NCBI RefSeq assembly: GCF_004005485.1
Contig: NZ_RZUL01000002.1
Coordinates: 496,001-560,000 of the forward strand
DNA: 64,000 nt
Source of the DNA: Sphingobium algorifonticola
Lineage (GTDB): Bacteria > Pseudomonadota > Alphaproteobacteria > Sphingomonadales > Sphingomonadaceae
Direction of reading: 5' to 3'
Shown here in pieces: positions 45,150-54,538 of this stretch (the stretch's first letter is position 1; each line of letters begins with the position of its first letter). The notes under the pieces were generated by a model. It saw only the letters and a program-made list of their open reading frames with translations. It searched no databases and was not told where the DNA came from. Made by a program: the position numbers and the translations under genes.

Positions 45150-47897
45150 GTGACAGCGAGCAGGAACAGCAATTTCGAGGCACCGGTGCGACATCGCGTG
45201 GCTCTGTCCGTGCTGCTGGCGGGAACCATGCTGGCCGGAATGCCGATCGCCCATGCCCAATCGTCGGCAGCGCAGCCCGCGCCTGCGCAGACATTGCCTG
45301 CCGCGCCCGCGACGCCGCCCGCCGCACAGATCGCCGCCCCGGTCAAGGCGATCGCCATCACCGGGCAGCAGCGGCTGGAGCAGGATACGATCCTGTCCTA
45401 TACCAAGCTGCGCGTGGGGCAGAATTACACGCGCGAGAGCCTGGACCAGGCGCTGCGCGACCTGTTCGAAACCGAATTGTTCGCCGACGTGCAGATCCGT
45501 GACGACAACGGCAATCTGACGATCGAGGTGAAGGAAAATCCGGTCATCAACCGCATCGTGCTGGAAGGCAACAAGCGGTTGAAGGAGGACAAGATCCGCC
45601 CGGAAATCAAGCTCGCCCCGCGCCAGATCTATACCCGCTCGAAAGTCCGCGCCGACGTCGCCCGCATCATCGAGCTGTACCGCCGTCAGGGCCGCTTTGC
45701 CGCCACCGTCGAGCCGAAGATGGTGCAGCTTGACCAGAACCGCGTCGACATCGTGTTCGAGATCAGCGAAGGCCCCAAGTCCAAGGTCCGCCAGATCAAC
45801 ATCATCGGCAACGAGAAGTTCAAGGACGGGCGCCTGCAGGGCGAAATGGCGACCAAGGCCGCGCGCTGGTTCCGCCTCTTCTCCTCGGGCACCAGCTATG
45901 ATCCCGATCGCCTGGCTTACGACCAGCAGAAGCTGCGGCAATTCTACCTGACGCAGGGCTATGCCGATTTCCGCGTCATTTCCGCCGTTGCGGAGCTGAC
46001 GCCGGACAAGCAGGACTTCATCATCACTTATGTGGTGGAAGAAGGTGAACGGTACAAGTTCGGCGACGTGAAGGTGGAAAGCGACATTCGCGACCTGTCC
46101 GGCGAATCGCTGACCCGCCTGCTGCCGATGAAGACCGGCGACTGGTACAATGCCAAGCAGGTCGAGGACACGGTCGACAATCTGAACGAGACGGCGGGCC
46201 TGTTCGGCTATGCCTTTGCCGACGTCTCTCCAGACTTCAACCGGGTCAAGGACGACCTGACGATGGGGATCACCTTCCGCATCGGCAACGCGCCGCGCGT
46301 CTATGTCGAACGCGTGGACATTAACGGCAATACGCTGACGCAGGACAAGGTCGTGCGCCGCGAGTTCCGCCTGGCCGAAGGGGACGCCTTCAACAGCTTT
46401 GCCGTGAAGCGGTCGCGCGATCGCATCAATTCGCTCGGTTTCTTCCAGGAAAAACTGGAGATCGAGCAAAAGCCGGGATCGACGCCCGACCGCATCATCC
46501 TGGAAACCAACGTCGAGGAGAAATCCACGGGCGAGCTGTCGCTTTCGGCCGGTTTCTCGAGCCTCGAACGCTTCATTCTGGCCGGGTCGATCACCCAGCG
46601 CAATTTCCGTGGCAAGGGCCAGGAACTGCGCACCAGCGTCAACTATTCGGTCTATTCGCGATCGGTCGAAGTCGGCTTTACCGAACCCTATCTGTTCGAC
46701 AAGAACATCGCGGTCGGCGGCGACATCTTCCGTCGCGATCTCAACAGCTTCCAGTTCGGGTTGAACAACGACCGCAACACGACCTACGAACAGACGACGA
46801 CCGGATTCCAACTGCGCGCAGGCGTGCCGCTCACCGAGTTCATGTCGCTCGCGCTGCGCTATGGCCTGAGCTACGACGACGTTTCGCTCGATCGCGACAC
46901 TTATTTCTCCGACACGAACGGCGATGGCACGATCGAGTGCGACCCCATCCTCGCGGGCCGCTATCTCTGCGATGCCATCGGCAAGCGCACTACGTCGTCG
47001 ATCGGCTATTCGTTGCTGTTCGACAATCGCGACAACCGCATTCGCCCGACGCGCGGACAGAGCTTTGCGATCAGCCAGGATCTCGCCGGGCTGGGCGGGA
47101 GCGTCCGTTACATCAAGACGCGGCTTAACGCGACGAAGCATTTCAACCTGGGCAGCGGCTTCATCACCAGCTTCTATGCCGAAGGCGGCTTCATCCAGTC
47201 GCTCGAAAATGCGCGGATCGATTCGGCGGGCAATTCGGTCGAGCGTATCCGCTTGACCGACCGCTGGTTCCTGGGCGAGCCGCAGATGCGCGGTTTCGAC
47301 ATTCGCGGCGTCGGCCCGCGTGTACTGCGCTACTTCCTTCAGCCTTCGACGGATTCGAACGGCAACCAGGTGATCGGGGCGGACGGCAATCCCGTTTACG
47401 AACGCCCGACGGGCCGTCGCAACCTGACCGACGATGCGCTGGGCGGCCGCATCTATTATATGGCGCGCGGCGAAATCGAAATCCCGCTGGGGTCGGGCGC
47501 CCGCGAACTGGGGCTGCGGCCCTCCGTCTATGTTGATGTCGGCGCGGTCGCGGGGATCAAGAATCCGATACTGGTCGGCAATAATGGCAAGTTTCCGGGT
47601 TACTGCACCGAATCGCCTACTACGGAGAACACCACCGGTTCGGCGCGTCGCGTGACTGCCAATGCACCGGGGGTCTGCCCCACGGTCGGCGCCGGATTCA
47701 CCACAGCGTTTCAGGAAGGTACGGCGTTCGAGGAAGTCTACACCGGTGACACGCTCAAGCCGCGCCTTTCGATCGGTTTCGGTGTAAACTGGAACTCTCC
47801 GTTCGGCCCGTTCCGCATCGACATCGCTCGCGCGCTGCTGAAGGAACCAGGGGACGACGACAAACTCATCACTTTCAACGTAGGGACTCAATTCTGA
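45150..47897 (+). CDS. bamA: Outer membrane protein assembly factor BamA
   Basis: A 915-residue Omp85 protein that inserts beta-barrels into the outer membrane. After the signal peptide (LSVLLAGTMLAGMPIAHAQ) come an Ala/Pro linker, five POTRA domains (about residues 70-440; for example VNRIVLEGNKRLKED-type strands) and a C-terminal barrel with VGEPQMRGFDIRGVG-like RGFDIRGVG (the loop 6 VRGF/Y-like motif) and a terminal FNVGTQF. I chose the GTG at 45150 because AAGGG precedes it; a GTG at 45114 is the upper limit. It overlaps ompH by one base. Confidence 0.96.
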   Translation: MTASRNSNFEAPVRHRVALSVLLAGTMLAGMPIAHAQSSAAQPAPAQTLPAAPATPPAAQIAAPVKAIAITGQQRLEQDTILSYTKLRVGQNYTRESLDQALRDLFETELFADVQIRDDNGNLTIEVKENPVINRIVLEGNKRLKEDKIRPEIKLAPRQIYTRSKVRADVARIIELYRRQGRFAATVEPKMVQLDQNRVDIVFEISEGPKSKVRQINIIGNEKFKDGRLQGEMATKAARWFRLFSSGTSYDPDRLAYDQQKLRQFYLTQGYADFRVISAVAELTPDKQDFIITYVVEEGERYKFGDVKVESDIRDLSGESLTRLLPMKTGDWYNAKQVEDTVDNLNETAGLFGYAFADVSPDFNRVKDDLTMGITFRIGNAPRVYVERVDINGNTLTQDKVVRREFRLAEGDAFNSFAVKRSRDRINSLGFFQEKLEIEQKPGSTPDRIILETNVEEKSTGELSLSAGFSSLERFILAGSITQRNFRGKGQELRTSVNYSVYSRSVEVGFTEPYLFDKNIAVGGDIFRRDLNSFQFGLNNDRNTTYEQTTTGFQLRAGVPLTEFMSLALRYGLSYDDVSLDRDTYFSDTNGDGTIECDPILAGRYLCDAIGKRTTSSIGYSLLFDNRDNRIRPTRGQSFAISQDLAGLGGSVRYIKTRLNATKHFNLGSGFITSFYAEGGFIQSLENARIDSAGNSVERIRLTDRWFLGEPQMRGFDIRGVGPRVLRYFLQPSTDSNGNQVIGADGNPVYERPTGRRNLTDDALGGRIYYMARGEIEIPLGSGARELGLRPSVYVDVGAVAGIKNPILVGNNGKFPGYCTESPTTENTTGSARRVTANAPGVCPTVGAGFTTAFQEGTAFEEVYTGDTLKPRLSIGFGVNWNSPFGPFRIDIARALLKEPGDDDKLITFNVGTQF

Positions 47898-48559
47898 TGA
47901 AGACGATTATCAAAGCCGCCGTGCTGGCACTTGCGCCGATGACGGCGATGGCGCTGGCCACTGCGCCTGCCACCGCCCAGTCGAAGACGAGCATCGCCGT
48001 CGCGAACCTGCCGCAGGCTGTTGCCTCCAGCACCGCCTACACCACGGCGCGGACGCAGATGAACACGACGTACAAGGCGCAGATCGACGCCGTGACGGCG
48101 CGTCGTACCGCGATCGAAGCCGACCTCAAGACCAAGGGCGAAGCGTTGCAGGCTGCGATCAACGCAGCGGGCGGCAAGCCGACCCCGGCGCTGGAAACAC
48201 AGTATCAGCAGTATCAGCAGCAGACCCAGACCTATCAGCAGGAATTGCAGCGGCTGAGCCAGCCGGTCGCGCTCGCCAACGCCTATGTCGAGGAGCAGAT
48301 CACCGCCAAGCTCTCCGACGCGCTGAAGGCCGCGATGACAAAGACGAAAGTCGACCTCGTGCTCTCGCCCGAAGCGACGGTGTCCTATCAGCCGACGGTG
48401 GACATCACCGCTGCTGTGGTGACGGAACTCAACGCGCTGGTGCCGAGCGTCGGTATCACGCCGCCCGCAGGCTGGCAGCCCGGTGGCCAGCGCCAGCAGG
48501 GTCAGGCTGCTGCACCCGCTGCACCGGTCAACCCGAACCAGAAGCCGACGACTCGCTGA
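47897..48559 (+). CDS. OmpH/Skp-family periplasmic chaperone
   Basis: A 220-residue Skp-like protein with a signal peptide (ALAPMTAMALATAPATAQ), a long coiled-coil middle rich in Gln (QYQQYQQQTQTYQQELQRL in outline), and a C-terminal low-complexity tail GQRQQGQAAAPAAPV. Skp shields unfolded outer-membrane proteins on their way to BamA. Its ATG overlaps the bamA TGA. The Gln-rich tentacle region is longer than usual. Confidence 0.88.
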   Translation: MKTIIKAAVLALAPMTAMALATAPATAQSKTSIAVANLPQAVASSTAYTTARTQMNTTYKAQIDAVTARRTAIEADLKTKGEALQAAINAAGGKPTPALETQYQQYQQQTQTYQQELQRLSQPVALANAYVEEQITAKLSDALKAAMTKTKVDLVLSPEATVSYQPTVDITAAVVTELNALVPSVGITPPAGWQPGGQRQQGQAAAPAAPVNPNQKPTTR

Positions 48560-48573
48560 CAGGCTGATCCGGC

Positions 48574-49068
48574 ATGAGCGATACCGCTGACACGGCGGCA
48601 GAAGTTGCGGCGGCAACCACGCTTGGCCCCCTGGATATCCGGGGGGTCATGGCGTCGCTGCCGCACCGGTTCCCCATGCTGCTCATCGACCGCGTGGTTG
48701 CGATGGAAGCGGGCAAGAGCATTCACGCGGTAAAGGCGGTGACGATCAACGAGCCGTTCTTCGCCGGGCATTTCCCCGAGCGGCCGATCATGCCCGGCGT
48801 GCTGATCGTCGAGGCGATCGCGCAGGCGGCGGGCGTGCTGGCGGTCCAGTCGCTTGGCCTCGCCGGGTCCGGCAAGCTCGTTTATTTCATGGGTATCGAC
48901 GGCGCAAAGTTCCGCGCGCCGGTGGAGCCGGGCTGCCTGCTCGACATCCATGTGGAGTTCACGACGTTGCGTGGCGCGATCTGCAAGTTCACGGGCAAAG
49001 CGCTGTCGAACGGCAAGCTGATGGCCGAGGCGCACTGCACCGCGATGATCGCCGACCCGCCGAAGTAG
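48574..49068 (+). CDS. fabZ: 3-hydroxyacyl-ACP dehydratase FabZ
   Basis: A 164-residue hot-dog-fold enzyme of fatty acid synthesis. The catalytic His is in [13 protein letters not shown] and the catalytic Glu in [28 protein letters not shown] lies between. About 20 residues precede the core. It ends the bamA-ompH-fabZ run. The lpxD, lpxA and lpxB genes that flank fabZ in many proteobacteria are absent. Confidence 0.96.
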   Translation: MSDTADTAAEVAAATTLGPLDIRGVMASLPHRFPMLLIDRVVAMEAGKSIHAVKAVTINEPFFAGHFPERPIMPGVLIVEAIAQAAGVLAVQSLGLAGSGKLVYFMGIDGAKFRAPVEPGCLLDIHVEFTTLRGAICKFTGKALSNGKLMAEAHCTAMIADPPK

Positions 49069-49073
49069 GGTAT

Positions 49074-49256
49074 CCCTCTCCCCATGAAGAGGGGAGAGGG
49101 CTGCGCAGCCCCGGATCAGGTCCGGGGCGTAGCTGGGTGAGGGGTAAGCGGTACCCCCGGAACCGCGCGGACCGGAGGTCCACTCACCCTCATCCAACTC
49201 CGCCTAGGCTCGTTCCTCGCCAAGGCTACGTATCCTTCTCCCTTCAAGGGAGAAGG
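49074..49256. repeat. Intergenic hairpin repeats between fabZ and rpmE
   Basis: Two hairpins bracket this gap: CCCTCTCCCC with GGGGAGAGGG (perfect 10-bp stem, 49074-49100) and CCTTCTCCCTT with AAGGGAGAAGG (11-bp stem, 49234-49256). The middle contains CCGGATCAGGTCCGG and GGACCGGAGGTCC. No gene is evident. The first hairpin could end fabZ transcripts, although it lacks a T tract. Confidence 0.65.
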
Positions 49257-49353
49257 CTTGCTTTTTATTCCGGCGCACGCTAACCGCGCGCCTTCGCGAG
49301 AGTTTCACGCATCCACAGGCCGGTCGGAACCGGCCATTACCGGAGCAGTACCC

Positions 49354-49578
49354 ATGAAAGCCGACACGCATCCCGACTATCATTTCATCACCGTCCAGAT
49401 GACCGACGGCACCACCTATCGCACGCGCTCCACCTGGGGCAAGGAAGGCGATACGCTGGCGCTGGATATCGACCCGAAGTCGCACCCGGCATGGACCGGC
49501 GGCAGCCGTCAGGTCGATCAGGGTGGCCAGGTGGCGCGCTTCAACAAGCGTTTCGGCGGCCTGACGCTGAAGAAGTAA
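49354..49578 (+). CDS. rpmE: 50S ribosomal protein L31, zinc-free type
   Basis: A 74-residue L31 with the conserved start [13 protein letters not shown] and end [14 protein letters not shown]. It has no Cys, so it is the non-zinc (C-minus) form found in many alphaproteobacteria. It stands alone, followed by a strong terminator hairpin. Confidence 0.95.
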   Translation: MKADTHPDYHFITVQMTDGTTYRTRSTWGKEGDTLALDIDPKSHPAWTGGSRQVDQGGQVARFNKRFGGLTLKK

Positions 49579-49600
49579 GGATCGCGATCCTGCTGATGGA

Positions 49601-49625
49601 AAGGGCGCTTGCGGGCGCCCTTTTT
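49601..49625 (+). terminator. Rho-independent terminator after rpmE
   Basis: A perfect 8-bp GC-rich stem, AAGGGCGC and GCGCCCTT, with loop TTGCGG is followed by T residues. It lies 22 bases after the rpmE stop and before the convergent ruvC. Confidence 0.88.
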
Positions 49626-49652
49626 CTTGGGGGCGATGCGGTCAGCGCAGGA

Positions 49653-50147
49653 TCAGCGTCCGCCGCCGATCCTGCGAGCGGTGGCACTGTGATGCGCATG
49701 GGTGATGGCAACGGCCAGCGCGTCGGCGGCATCCGGCCCGGCGATGGCCGCACCGGGCAGCAGGCGGGCCACCATCGCATGCACCTGTTCCTTGCTCGCG
49801 CCGCCGGTGCCGACCACCGATTTCTTGACGAGCCGCGCCGCATATTCGCCCACGTCCATGCCCGCACGCGCGGCGTTCAGCAGGCAGATGCCGCGGGCCT
49901 GCCCCAGCTTCAGGGTCGATTGCGGATTGACGTTCACGAACACTTCCTCGACCGCCGCCGCGCCGGGGCGATATTCCAGGATAATGTCGGTCAATGCACC
50001 GTCCAGCGCCAGCAGGCGGGCGGCAAGCGACAGGCTGGTATCGCTTTTTATCTGGCCGTTGGCGACATGCGTCAGCCGGTTGCCGTCGACGGCAATGATG
50101 CCCCATCCGGTGACGGCAAGGCCAGGATCGAGACCGAGGAGGATCAT
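49653..50147 (-). CDS. ruvC: Crossover junction endodeoxyribonuclease RuvC
   Basis: A 164-residue Holliday-junction resolvase. It starts [15 protein letters not shown] with the first catalytic Asp (Asp7), followed by the Glu in [10 protein letters not shown] and the paired Asp in [16 protein letters not shown] near the C-terminus. Length is normal. It follows the YebC gene on the same strand after a repeat; ruvA and ruvB are not in the window. Confidence 0.95.
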   Translation of the reverse strand: MILLGLDPGLAVTGWGIIAVDGNRLTHVANGQIKSDTSLSLAARLLALDGALTDIILEYRPGAAAVEEVFVNVNPQSTLKLGQARGICLLNAARAGMDVGEYAARLVKKSVVGTGGASKEQVHAMVARLLPGAAIAGPDAADALAVAITHAHHSATARRIGGGR

Positions 50148-50157
50148 ATGCTTACCT

Positions 50158-50225
50158 CCGTTCGTCCCGAGCGAAGTCGAGGGACGGTTGCACGACGGTC
50201 CCTCGACTTCGCTCGGGACGAACGG
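50158..50225. repeat. Intergenic inverted repeat, CCGTTCG...CGAACGG family, copy 5
   Basis: The most perfect copy in the window: 68 bp with 28-bp arms that are exact complements (CCGTTCGTCCCGAGCGAAG...), separated by 12 bases. It lies between the YebC gene and ruvC. Confidence 0.9.
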
Positions 50226-50234
50226 CCTATGGCT

Positions 50235-50978
50235 TTAACCCAGTTTCTCCATCACCGCGTCGGACACTTCGTAATTGCCCCATACCGTCTGCACGTCGTC
50301 GTCGTCGTCCAGCACGTCGATCAGCTTGAAGAGCTGCTGCGCGGCGTCGGCTTCCAGTTCGACGGTGGTTTGCGGACGGAAGGCGAGTTTCACGCTTTCC
50401 GCTTCCCCCAGGGCGGCTTCCAGCGCCTTGGCGACTTCGTGGAGCGCGTCCATCGCCGTCCAGATTTCATGCTCTTCTTCGGAGGATGTCACATCCTCCG
50501 CGCCGGCTTCCAGGGCCGCTTCGAACACGGTGTCGGGGTCGCCGACCTTTGCGGGATAAGTGATGAGGCCGAGGCGATCAAAGCCGTGGCTCACCGCGCC
50601 GGATGCGCCCAGATTGCCACCATTCTTTGAAAAGGCCGTGCGGACGTTGGTGGCGGTGCGGTTGCGGTTGTCGGTCAGCGCCTCGACGATCAGCGCGACG
50701 CCCGCCGGGCCATAGCCTTCATAGCGGATTTCCTCGTAATCATCCCCGCCACCCTGCGTCGCCTTGTCGATGGCACGCTGGATATTGTCCTTGGGCATCG
50801 ACTGCGCCTTGGCCGCGTTGACGGCGGCGCGCAGGCGCGGGTTCATGTTGGGATCGGGCAGACCCATTTTGGCTGCGACGGTGATTTCGCGGCTGAGCTT
50901 GGAAAACATCGAGGACCGCTTTTTATCCTGCGCGCCCTTGCGATGCATGATGTTCTTGAACTTGCTATGGCCGGCCAC
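50235..50978 (-). CDS. YebC/PmpR-family regulator
   Basis: A 247-residue YebC/TACO1-family protein. The true start is the GTG giving [20 protein letters not shown], with AGGAG upstream; the open frame extends further but without homology. Other segments are [46 protein letters not shown] and the acidic [13 protein letters not shown]. Family members act as transcription regulators or help ribosomes pass proline stretches. The YebC-ruvC order is common in bacteria. Confidence 0.93.
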   Translation of the reverse strand: MAGHSKFKNIMHRKGAQDKKRSSMFSKLSREITVAAKMGLPDPNMNPRLRAAVNAAKAQSMPKDNIQRAIDKATQGGGDDYEEIRYEGYGPAGVALIVEALTDNRNRTATNVRTAFSKNGGNLGASGAVSHGFDRLGLITYPAKVGDPDTVFEAALEAGAEDVTSSEEEHEIWTAMDALHEVAKALEAALGEAESVKLAFRPQTTVELEADAAQQLFKLIDVLDDDDDVQTVWGNYEVSDAVMEKLG

Positions 50979-51063
50979 GGCCTGCTCCTGACATGACTGT
51001 TGGATTAAAGGGGGCTGTCTAGCGGCGGGATGCCGGGGAGGCAACCGGGTAGCGATCTGCGCG

Positions 51064-51145
51064 CTGTTCTCCTGCGAAAGCAGGAGTCCAGTGCAGCACG
51101 CGCTACCCAGGAGACTCTAAGGCTCCTGCTTTCGCAGGAGAACAG
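51064..51145. repeat. Intergenic inverted repeat with perfect 23-bp arms
   Basis: CTGTTCTCCTGCGAAAGCAGGAG and its exact complement frame a 36-base centre. Each arm is itself a small hairpin (CTCCTGC-GAAA-GCAGGAG). This is a separate family from the CCGTTCG repeats. Confidence 0.85.
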
Positions 51146-51147
51146 TT

Positions 51148-51474
51148 TCAATAAATGATCGCCGTGCCCGTGGCGGAGACCATCAGCATCGATCCGTTGG
51201 CCCCCAACACTTCGTAATCGAGGTCCACGCCGACCACGGCGTTGGCACCCAGCGTCGCGGCGCGGGTGCGCATTTCCTGGATCGCCTGTTCCCGTGCGCG
51301 TTGCAGCACATCCTCATAAGCGCCCGACCGTCCCCCCACGATATCGCGTACGCTGGCGAAGAGATCGCGGAAGAGATTGGCACCAACGATCACTTCGCCG
51401 GTGACGATGCCCAGATATTCGCGCGCCGGGCGGCCTTCCAGGATCGTGGTGGTGCTGACGATCAGTTCGGACAT
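51148..51474 (-). CDS. YbjQ-family (UPF0145) protein
   Basis: A 108-residue protein of the YbjQ/DUF74 heavy-metal-binding-domain family, which forms pentamers in solved structures but has no agreed function. Family features: [31 protein letters not shown], then [23 protein letters not shown] start it at the ATG giving MSELIVSTT. It may share a transcript with the GapR gene upstream. Confidence 0.9.
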   Translation of the reverse strand: MSELIVSTTTILEGRPAREYLGIVTGEVIVGANLFRDLFASVRDIVGGRSGAYEDVLQRAREQAIQEMRTRAATLGANAVVGVDLDYEVLGANGSMLMVSATGTAIIY

Positions 51475-51513
51475 GGCAATTCCTCTCATTTTCCCGAGGC
51501 AGTCCGCCGGGGC

Positions 51514-51756
51514 CTATTCGATCCCCAGGGCAGCCTTGTAGGTTTCCAGCAGCGCCTCGGCTTCCTGCCGCACATGGTTTTCCATCTTGCGCAGGCGCAC
51601 GATGGCGCGGATCGTCTTCACATCATAGCCGGTCGCCTTGGCTTCACCATAGACATCCTTGATATCGTCGGCGATGCCCTTTTTCTCTTCTTCCAGCCGT
51701 TCGATGCGCTCGATCAACAGGCGTAGCTGGTCTGCGGCGACGTTTGGTTCGCTCAT
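51514..51756 (-). CDS. GapR-family nucleoid-associated protein (DUF2312)
   Basis: An 80-residue coiled-coil protein of the GapR family. It reads [45 protein letters not shown] in outline, the hallmark of the domain, then [23 protein letters not shown]. In Caulobacter GapR binds overtwisted AT-rich DNA ahead of replication and transcription and guides topoisomerases. It is typical of alphaproteobacteria. The ATG follows AAGGAGAA. Confidence 0.92.
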   Translation of the reverse strand: MSEPNVAADQLRLLIERIERLEEEKKGIADDIKDVYGEAKATGYDVKTIRAIVRLRKMENHVRQEAEALLETYKAALGIE

Positions 51757-51782
51757 GGAATATTCTCCTTGGTAGTCCCGGT

Positions 51783-51870
51783 CCGTTCGCTTCGAGCCTG
51801 TCGAGAAGCCGCGCGCCATCTTCTCGACGGACGCATCTCGGCTTCGCTCGATGCTGCGCGAAGCGAACGG
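51783..51870. repeat. Intergenic inverted repeat, CCGTTCG...CGAACGG family, copy 6
   Basis: Starts CCGTTCGCTTCGAGCCTGTCGAG and ends CTGCGCGAAGCGAACGG, with CTTCTCGACGG in the middle. Its arms are less perfect than copy 5. It lies between the DUF1244 gene and the GapR gene. Confidence 0.8.
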
Positions 51871-51901
51871 GAGAAGGGTAAATGAATCGGTGCAGTGGGC
51901 C

Positions 51902-52201
51902 TTAATGGCTGTCCGCGTTCTTCGCCACGCTTTCCTGCATGCGGGCGATCTGTTCGGGCGTCGCCTCGCTCTGATAGCGGTCTTTCCATTGCGCAAAGGG
52001 CATGCCGTGAATGATTTCGCGGGCCTCGTCGCGGCTCAGCGTGCCGTCGGCTTCCGCGATCCAGTCCGCCAGGCAGTTGCGGCAAAAGCCCGCAAGACCC
52101 ATCAGGTCGATATTCTGAACGTCGCTGCGATGCTGCAAATGTGCGACCAGACGGCGGAACGCAGTTGCAGCCGCAGCGTCATTGATTATGGTGCCGCCCA
52201 T
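51902..52201 (-). CDS. DUF1244-family protein
   Basis: A 99-residue conserved protein with [35 protein letters not shown] and [15 protein letters not shown]. The CxxC pair (FCRNC) suggests metal binding. The family is widespread in proteobacteria and has no known function. GGAG precedes the ATG at 52201; the longer open frame upstream is not conserved. It is divergent from pyk. Confidence 0.88.
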   Translation of the reverse strand: MGGTIINDAAAATAFRRLVAHLQHRSDVQNIDLMGLAGFCRNCLADWIAEADGTLSRDEAREIIHGMPFAQWKDRYQSEATPEQIARMQESVAKNADSH

Positions 52202-52309
52202 ATAATCTCCATCAAGCAATATCCTTGTCGTGCAGCCGGGATAGCGAAAAAGAACCGCGGGTAAAACCGCGGAGACGATAGCAACAGCCACGATTCCCCA
52301 GGAGTGCAT

Positions 52310-53767
52310 GTGAAGAAGATACCTCCCCGTTCGCGCAAGGTGCGCATCCTCGCGACGCTCGGCCCGTCAAGCAGCAGCCCGGAGATGATCCGCAAGCTGT
52401 ATCTGGCCGGTGCGGACGCCTTCCGCATCAATATGAGCCATGGTGCGCATGAGGATCACGCCACCAACATTGCGTCGATCCGCGCATTGGAGAAAGAGTT
52501 TGGCCGACCGACGACGATCCTCGCCGATCTTCAGGGGCCGAAACTGCGCGTGGGCACGTTCGCCAATGGCGTGGCTATGCTGAAGGTCGGCGATCCCTTC
52601 GTGCTGGATCGCGACGAGACGCCGGGCGACGCGACCCGTGTCAACCTGCCGCATCCTGAAATCTATGCCGCGCTGCTGCCCGGCACGCGCCTGCTGCTCG
52701 ACGACGGCAAGCTGGTGTTGCGCGTGCAGGTGGTGACGGACGACCGGATCGAGACGCTGGTCGAGGTGGGCGGCGCGCTCTCCAACCGCAAGGGTGTGAA
52801 CGTGCCCGATGTCGTGGTGCCGATGGCGGCGATGACCGACAAGGACCGGCGCGACCTGTCCTTCGCGATCAAGGAAGGCGCGGACTGGATCGCCTTGAGC
52901 TTCGTCCAGCGGCCCGAGGATCTGGCCGAGGCGCGCAAGCTGATGGGCGGCTATGGCGCGCTGATGGCGAAGATCGAGAAGCCCGCCGCCGTCCAGCGGC
53001 TCGACGAGTTGCTGGAACTGTGCGACGCGGTGATGGTGGCGCGTGGGGATCTGGGCGTCGAACTGCCGCCTTATGCCGTGCCGCCCCTGCAAAAGCAGAT
53101 CGTCGAGTCCGCGCGACGCATGGGGAAGCCCGTGGTGGTCGCGACGCAGATGCTCGAATCGATGATCAAGGCGCCGACGCCAACGCGCGCGGAAGTGTCG
53201 GACGTGGCGACGGCCGTATATGACGGCGCGGACGCCATCATGCTGTCGGCGGAAACCGCGGCGGGCGACTGGCCGGAGGAAGCCGTGGCGATGATGGACA
53301 ATATCGCCCAGAGCGTGGAGGCCGATCCGCGCTATCTCGACCGGCTGCACTTTACCGAGACGAAGCCCGATCCGACCACGGCCGACGCCTTGGCCGAGGC
53401 CTGTGCCGGTGTGGTGAACACCGTGGGCGCGACGGCGATCGTGTGCTTCACATCGAGCGGCAGCACGGTGCGCCGTGTGTCGCGCGAGCGGCCCTCCGCG
53501 CCCATATTGGCGCTGACGCCGCGGCAGGACACGGCGCGCAAGATGGGCCTGCTGTGGGGTGTCCATGCAGTGCGGACCAAGGACATCGGCAGTTTCGAGG
53601 AGATGATCGGCAAGGCCCGCCGCATGGCGCTGCGCCACGGCCTGACCGATGCGGGACGCAAGATCATCGTGCTGGCGGGCGTCCCGTTCGGTACGCCGGG
53701 ATCGACCAACGTCATCCATGTGTCGACCGTGCGTGGCGATGAACTGAAGGATCGCGACGAGGGGTAG
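52310..53767 (+). CDS. pyk: Pyruvate kinase
   Basis: A 485-residue glycolytic enzyme that makes pyruvate and ATP from phosphoenolpyruvate. Motifs: RILATLGPSS and FRINMSHG at the N-terminus, DLQGPKLRVG, the catalytic segment ALMAKIEKPAAVQRL, VMVARGDLGVELP, and the regulatory C-domain with FTSSGSTVRRVSRERP. I chose the GTG at 52310 because AGGAG lies five bases before it; a GTG six bases upstream is inside that site. Confidence 0.96.
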   Translation: MKKIPPRSRKVRILATLGPSSSSPEMIRKLYLAGADAFRINMSHGAHEDHATNIASIRALEKEFGRPTTILADLQGPKLRVGTFANGVAMLKVGDPFVLDRDETPGDATRVNLPHPEIYAALLPGTRLLLDDGKLVLRVQVVTDDRIETLVEVGGALSNRKGVNVPDVVVPMAAMTDKDRRDLSFAIKEGADWIALSFVQRPEDLAEARKLMGGYGALMAKIEKPAAVQRLDELLELCDAVMVARGDLGVELPPYAVPPLQKQIVESARRMGKPVVVATQMLESMIKAPTPTRAEVSDVATAVYDGADAIMLSAETAAGDWPEEAVAMMDNIAQSVEADPRYLDRLHFTETKPDPTTADALAEACAGVVNTVGATAIVCFTSSGSTVRRVSRERPSAPILALTPRQDTARKMGLLWGVHAVRTKDIGSFEEMIGKARRMALRHGLTDAGRKIIVLAGVPFGTPGSTNVIHVSTVRGDELKDRDEG

Positions 53768-53800
53768 GCGTATCATTGCGTCACGCCAACGCATCCACTG

Positions 53801-53882
53801 CCGTCGCCCCAGCGTAGGCTGGGGTCTCGTGCGGCTGGATCACACCCTGTTGCCTGAGACCCCAGCCTTCGCTGGGGTGACG
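53801..53882. repeat. Intergenic hairpin repeat after pyk
   Basis: GTCGCCCCAGCGTAGGCTGGGGTCTC pairs with GAGACCCCAGCCTTCGCTGGGGTGAC. It lies between convergent pyk and HAD genes and could serve both as a transcription end. Confidence 0.75.
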
Positions 53883-53918
53883 GAAAGGTAGGTAGGGTTA
53901 CGGAGTAAGGTACGGGCT

Positions 53919-54530
53919 TTAGAGAAGGCCTGCCGCCACCAGTTCCGCCCGCAATGTCGGCGCATCGCGGAACTGATGCGCGGTCATGCCCACGCTGCGC
54001 GCGCCTTCGACATTGTCCAGCCGGTCGTCGATGAAGAACGCCTGATCCGCCGCCACCCCGAAACGGTCGAGCGCCAGATGATAGATCGCCGGGTCGGGCT
54101 TTGACAGTTTCTCGACGCCGGACACCACGATATCCCGGAAATGCGCGAAAATCGTGGGATAGGCATCGCGGAAGGGCGGCCAGAACTCATGGCTGAAATT
54201 GGTGATGGCGAACAGCGGAACGTCGGCCGCCGCCAGGTCTTCCAGCAAGGGCACCATGCCGGGGATCGGCGCGCCCACGCTGTCGCCGAAGCGCGGCTTC
54301 CACAGACGAATCAGGCCCTCGTGCTGCGGGTAGCGGGCGATCAGCTCCGCACTGGTGTCGGCAAAATCGCGCCCGGCATCATGCTGAAAATGCCATTCCT
54401 CCGACACCACATCGCGCACAAATGTTTCAAGCACCTGACCATCGGGGATCAGGCGCTCATATAATATGCGCGGGTGCCACGGGAAAAGCACATTGCCGAT
54501 GTCGAAGATGACAGCGGCGATGTGCCTCAC
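53919..54530 (-). CDS. HAD-superfamily hydrolase
   Basis: A 203-residue HAD subfamily IA protein resembling haloacid dehalogenases and small phosphatases. Motif I is VIFDIGNVLFPW with the nucleophile Asp9 but a Gly at the usual second Asp (DxGxV form, common in this subgroup); motif II is FAITNFS, motif III has GVEKLSKPDPAIY, and motif IV is FIDDRLDNVEGA. The substrate is unknown. It follows rpmJ by eight bases on the same strand and may be cotranscribed. Confidence 0.88.
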   Translation of the reverse strand: MRHIAAVIFDIGNVLFPWHPRILYERLIPDGQVLETFVRDVVSEEWHFQHDAGRDFADTSAELIARYPQHEGLIRLWKPRFGDSVGAPIPGMVPLLEDLAAADVPLFAITNFSHEFWPPFRDAYPTIFAHFRDIVVSGVEKLSKPDPAIYHLALDRFGVAADQAFFIDDRLDNVEGARSVGMTAHQFRDAPTLRAELVAAGLL

Positions 54531-54538
54531 AGGCGGAT

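Noticed and set aside
44928-47891. 987-residue open frame antisense to bamA
   Set aside because: It mirrors the codon bias of bamA, has no recognisable domain and no ribosome site. bamA on the plus strand is certain.
52255-52272. CCGCGG-GTAAAA-CCGCGG hairpin before pyk
   Set aside because: Short and self-complementary in each arm, no T tract; too weak to call a terminator or leader.
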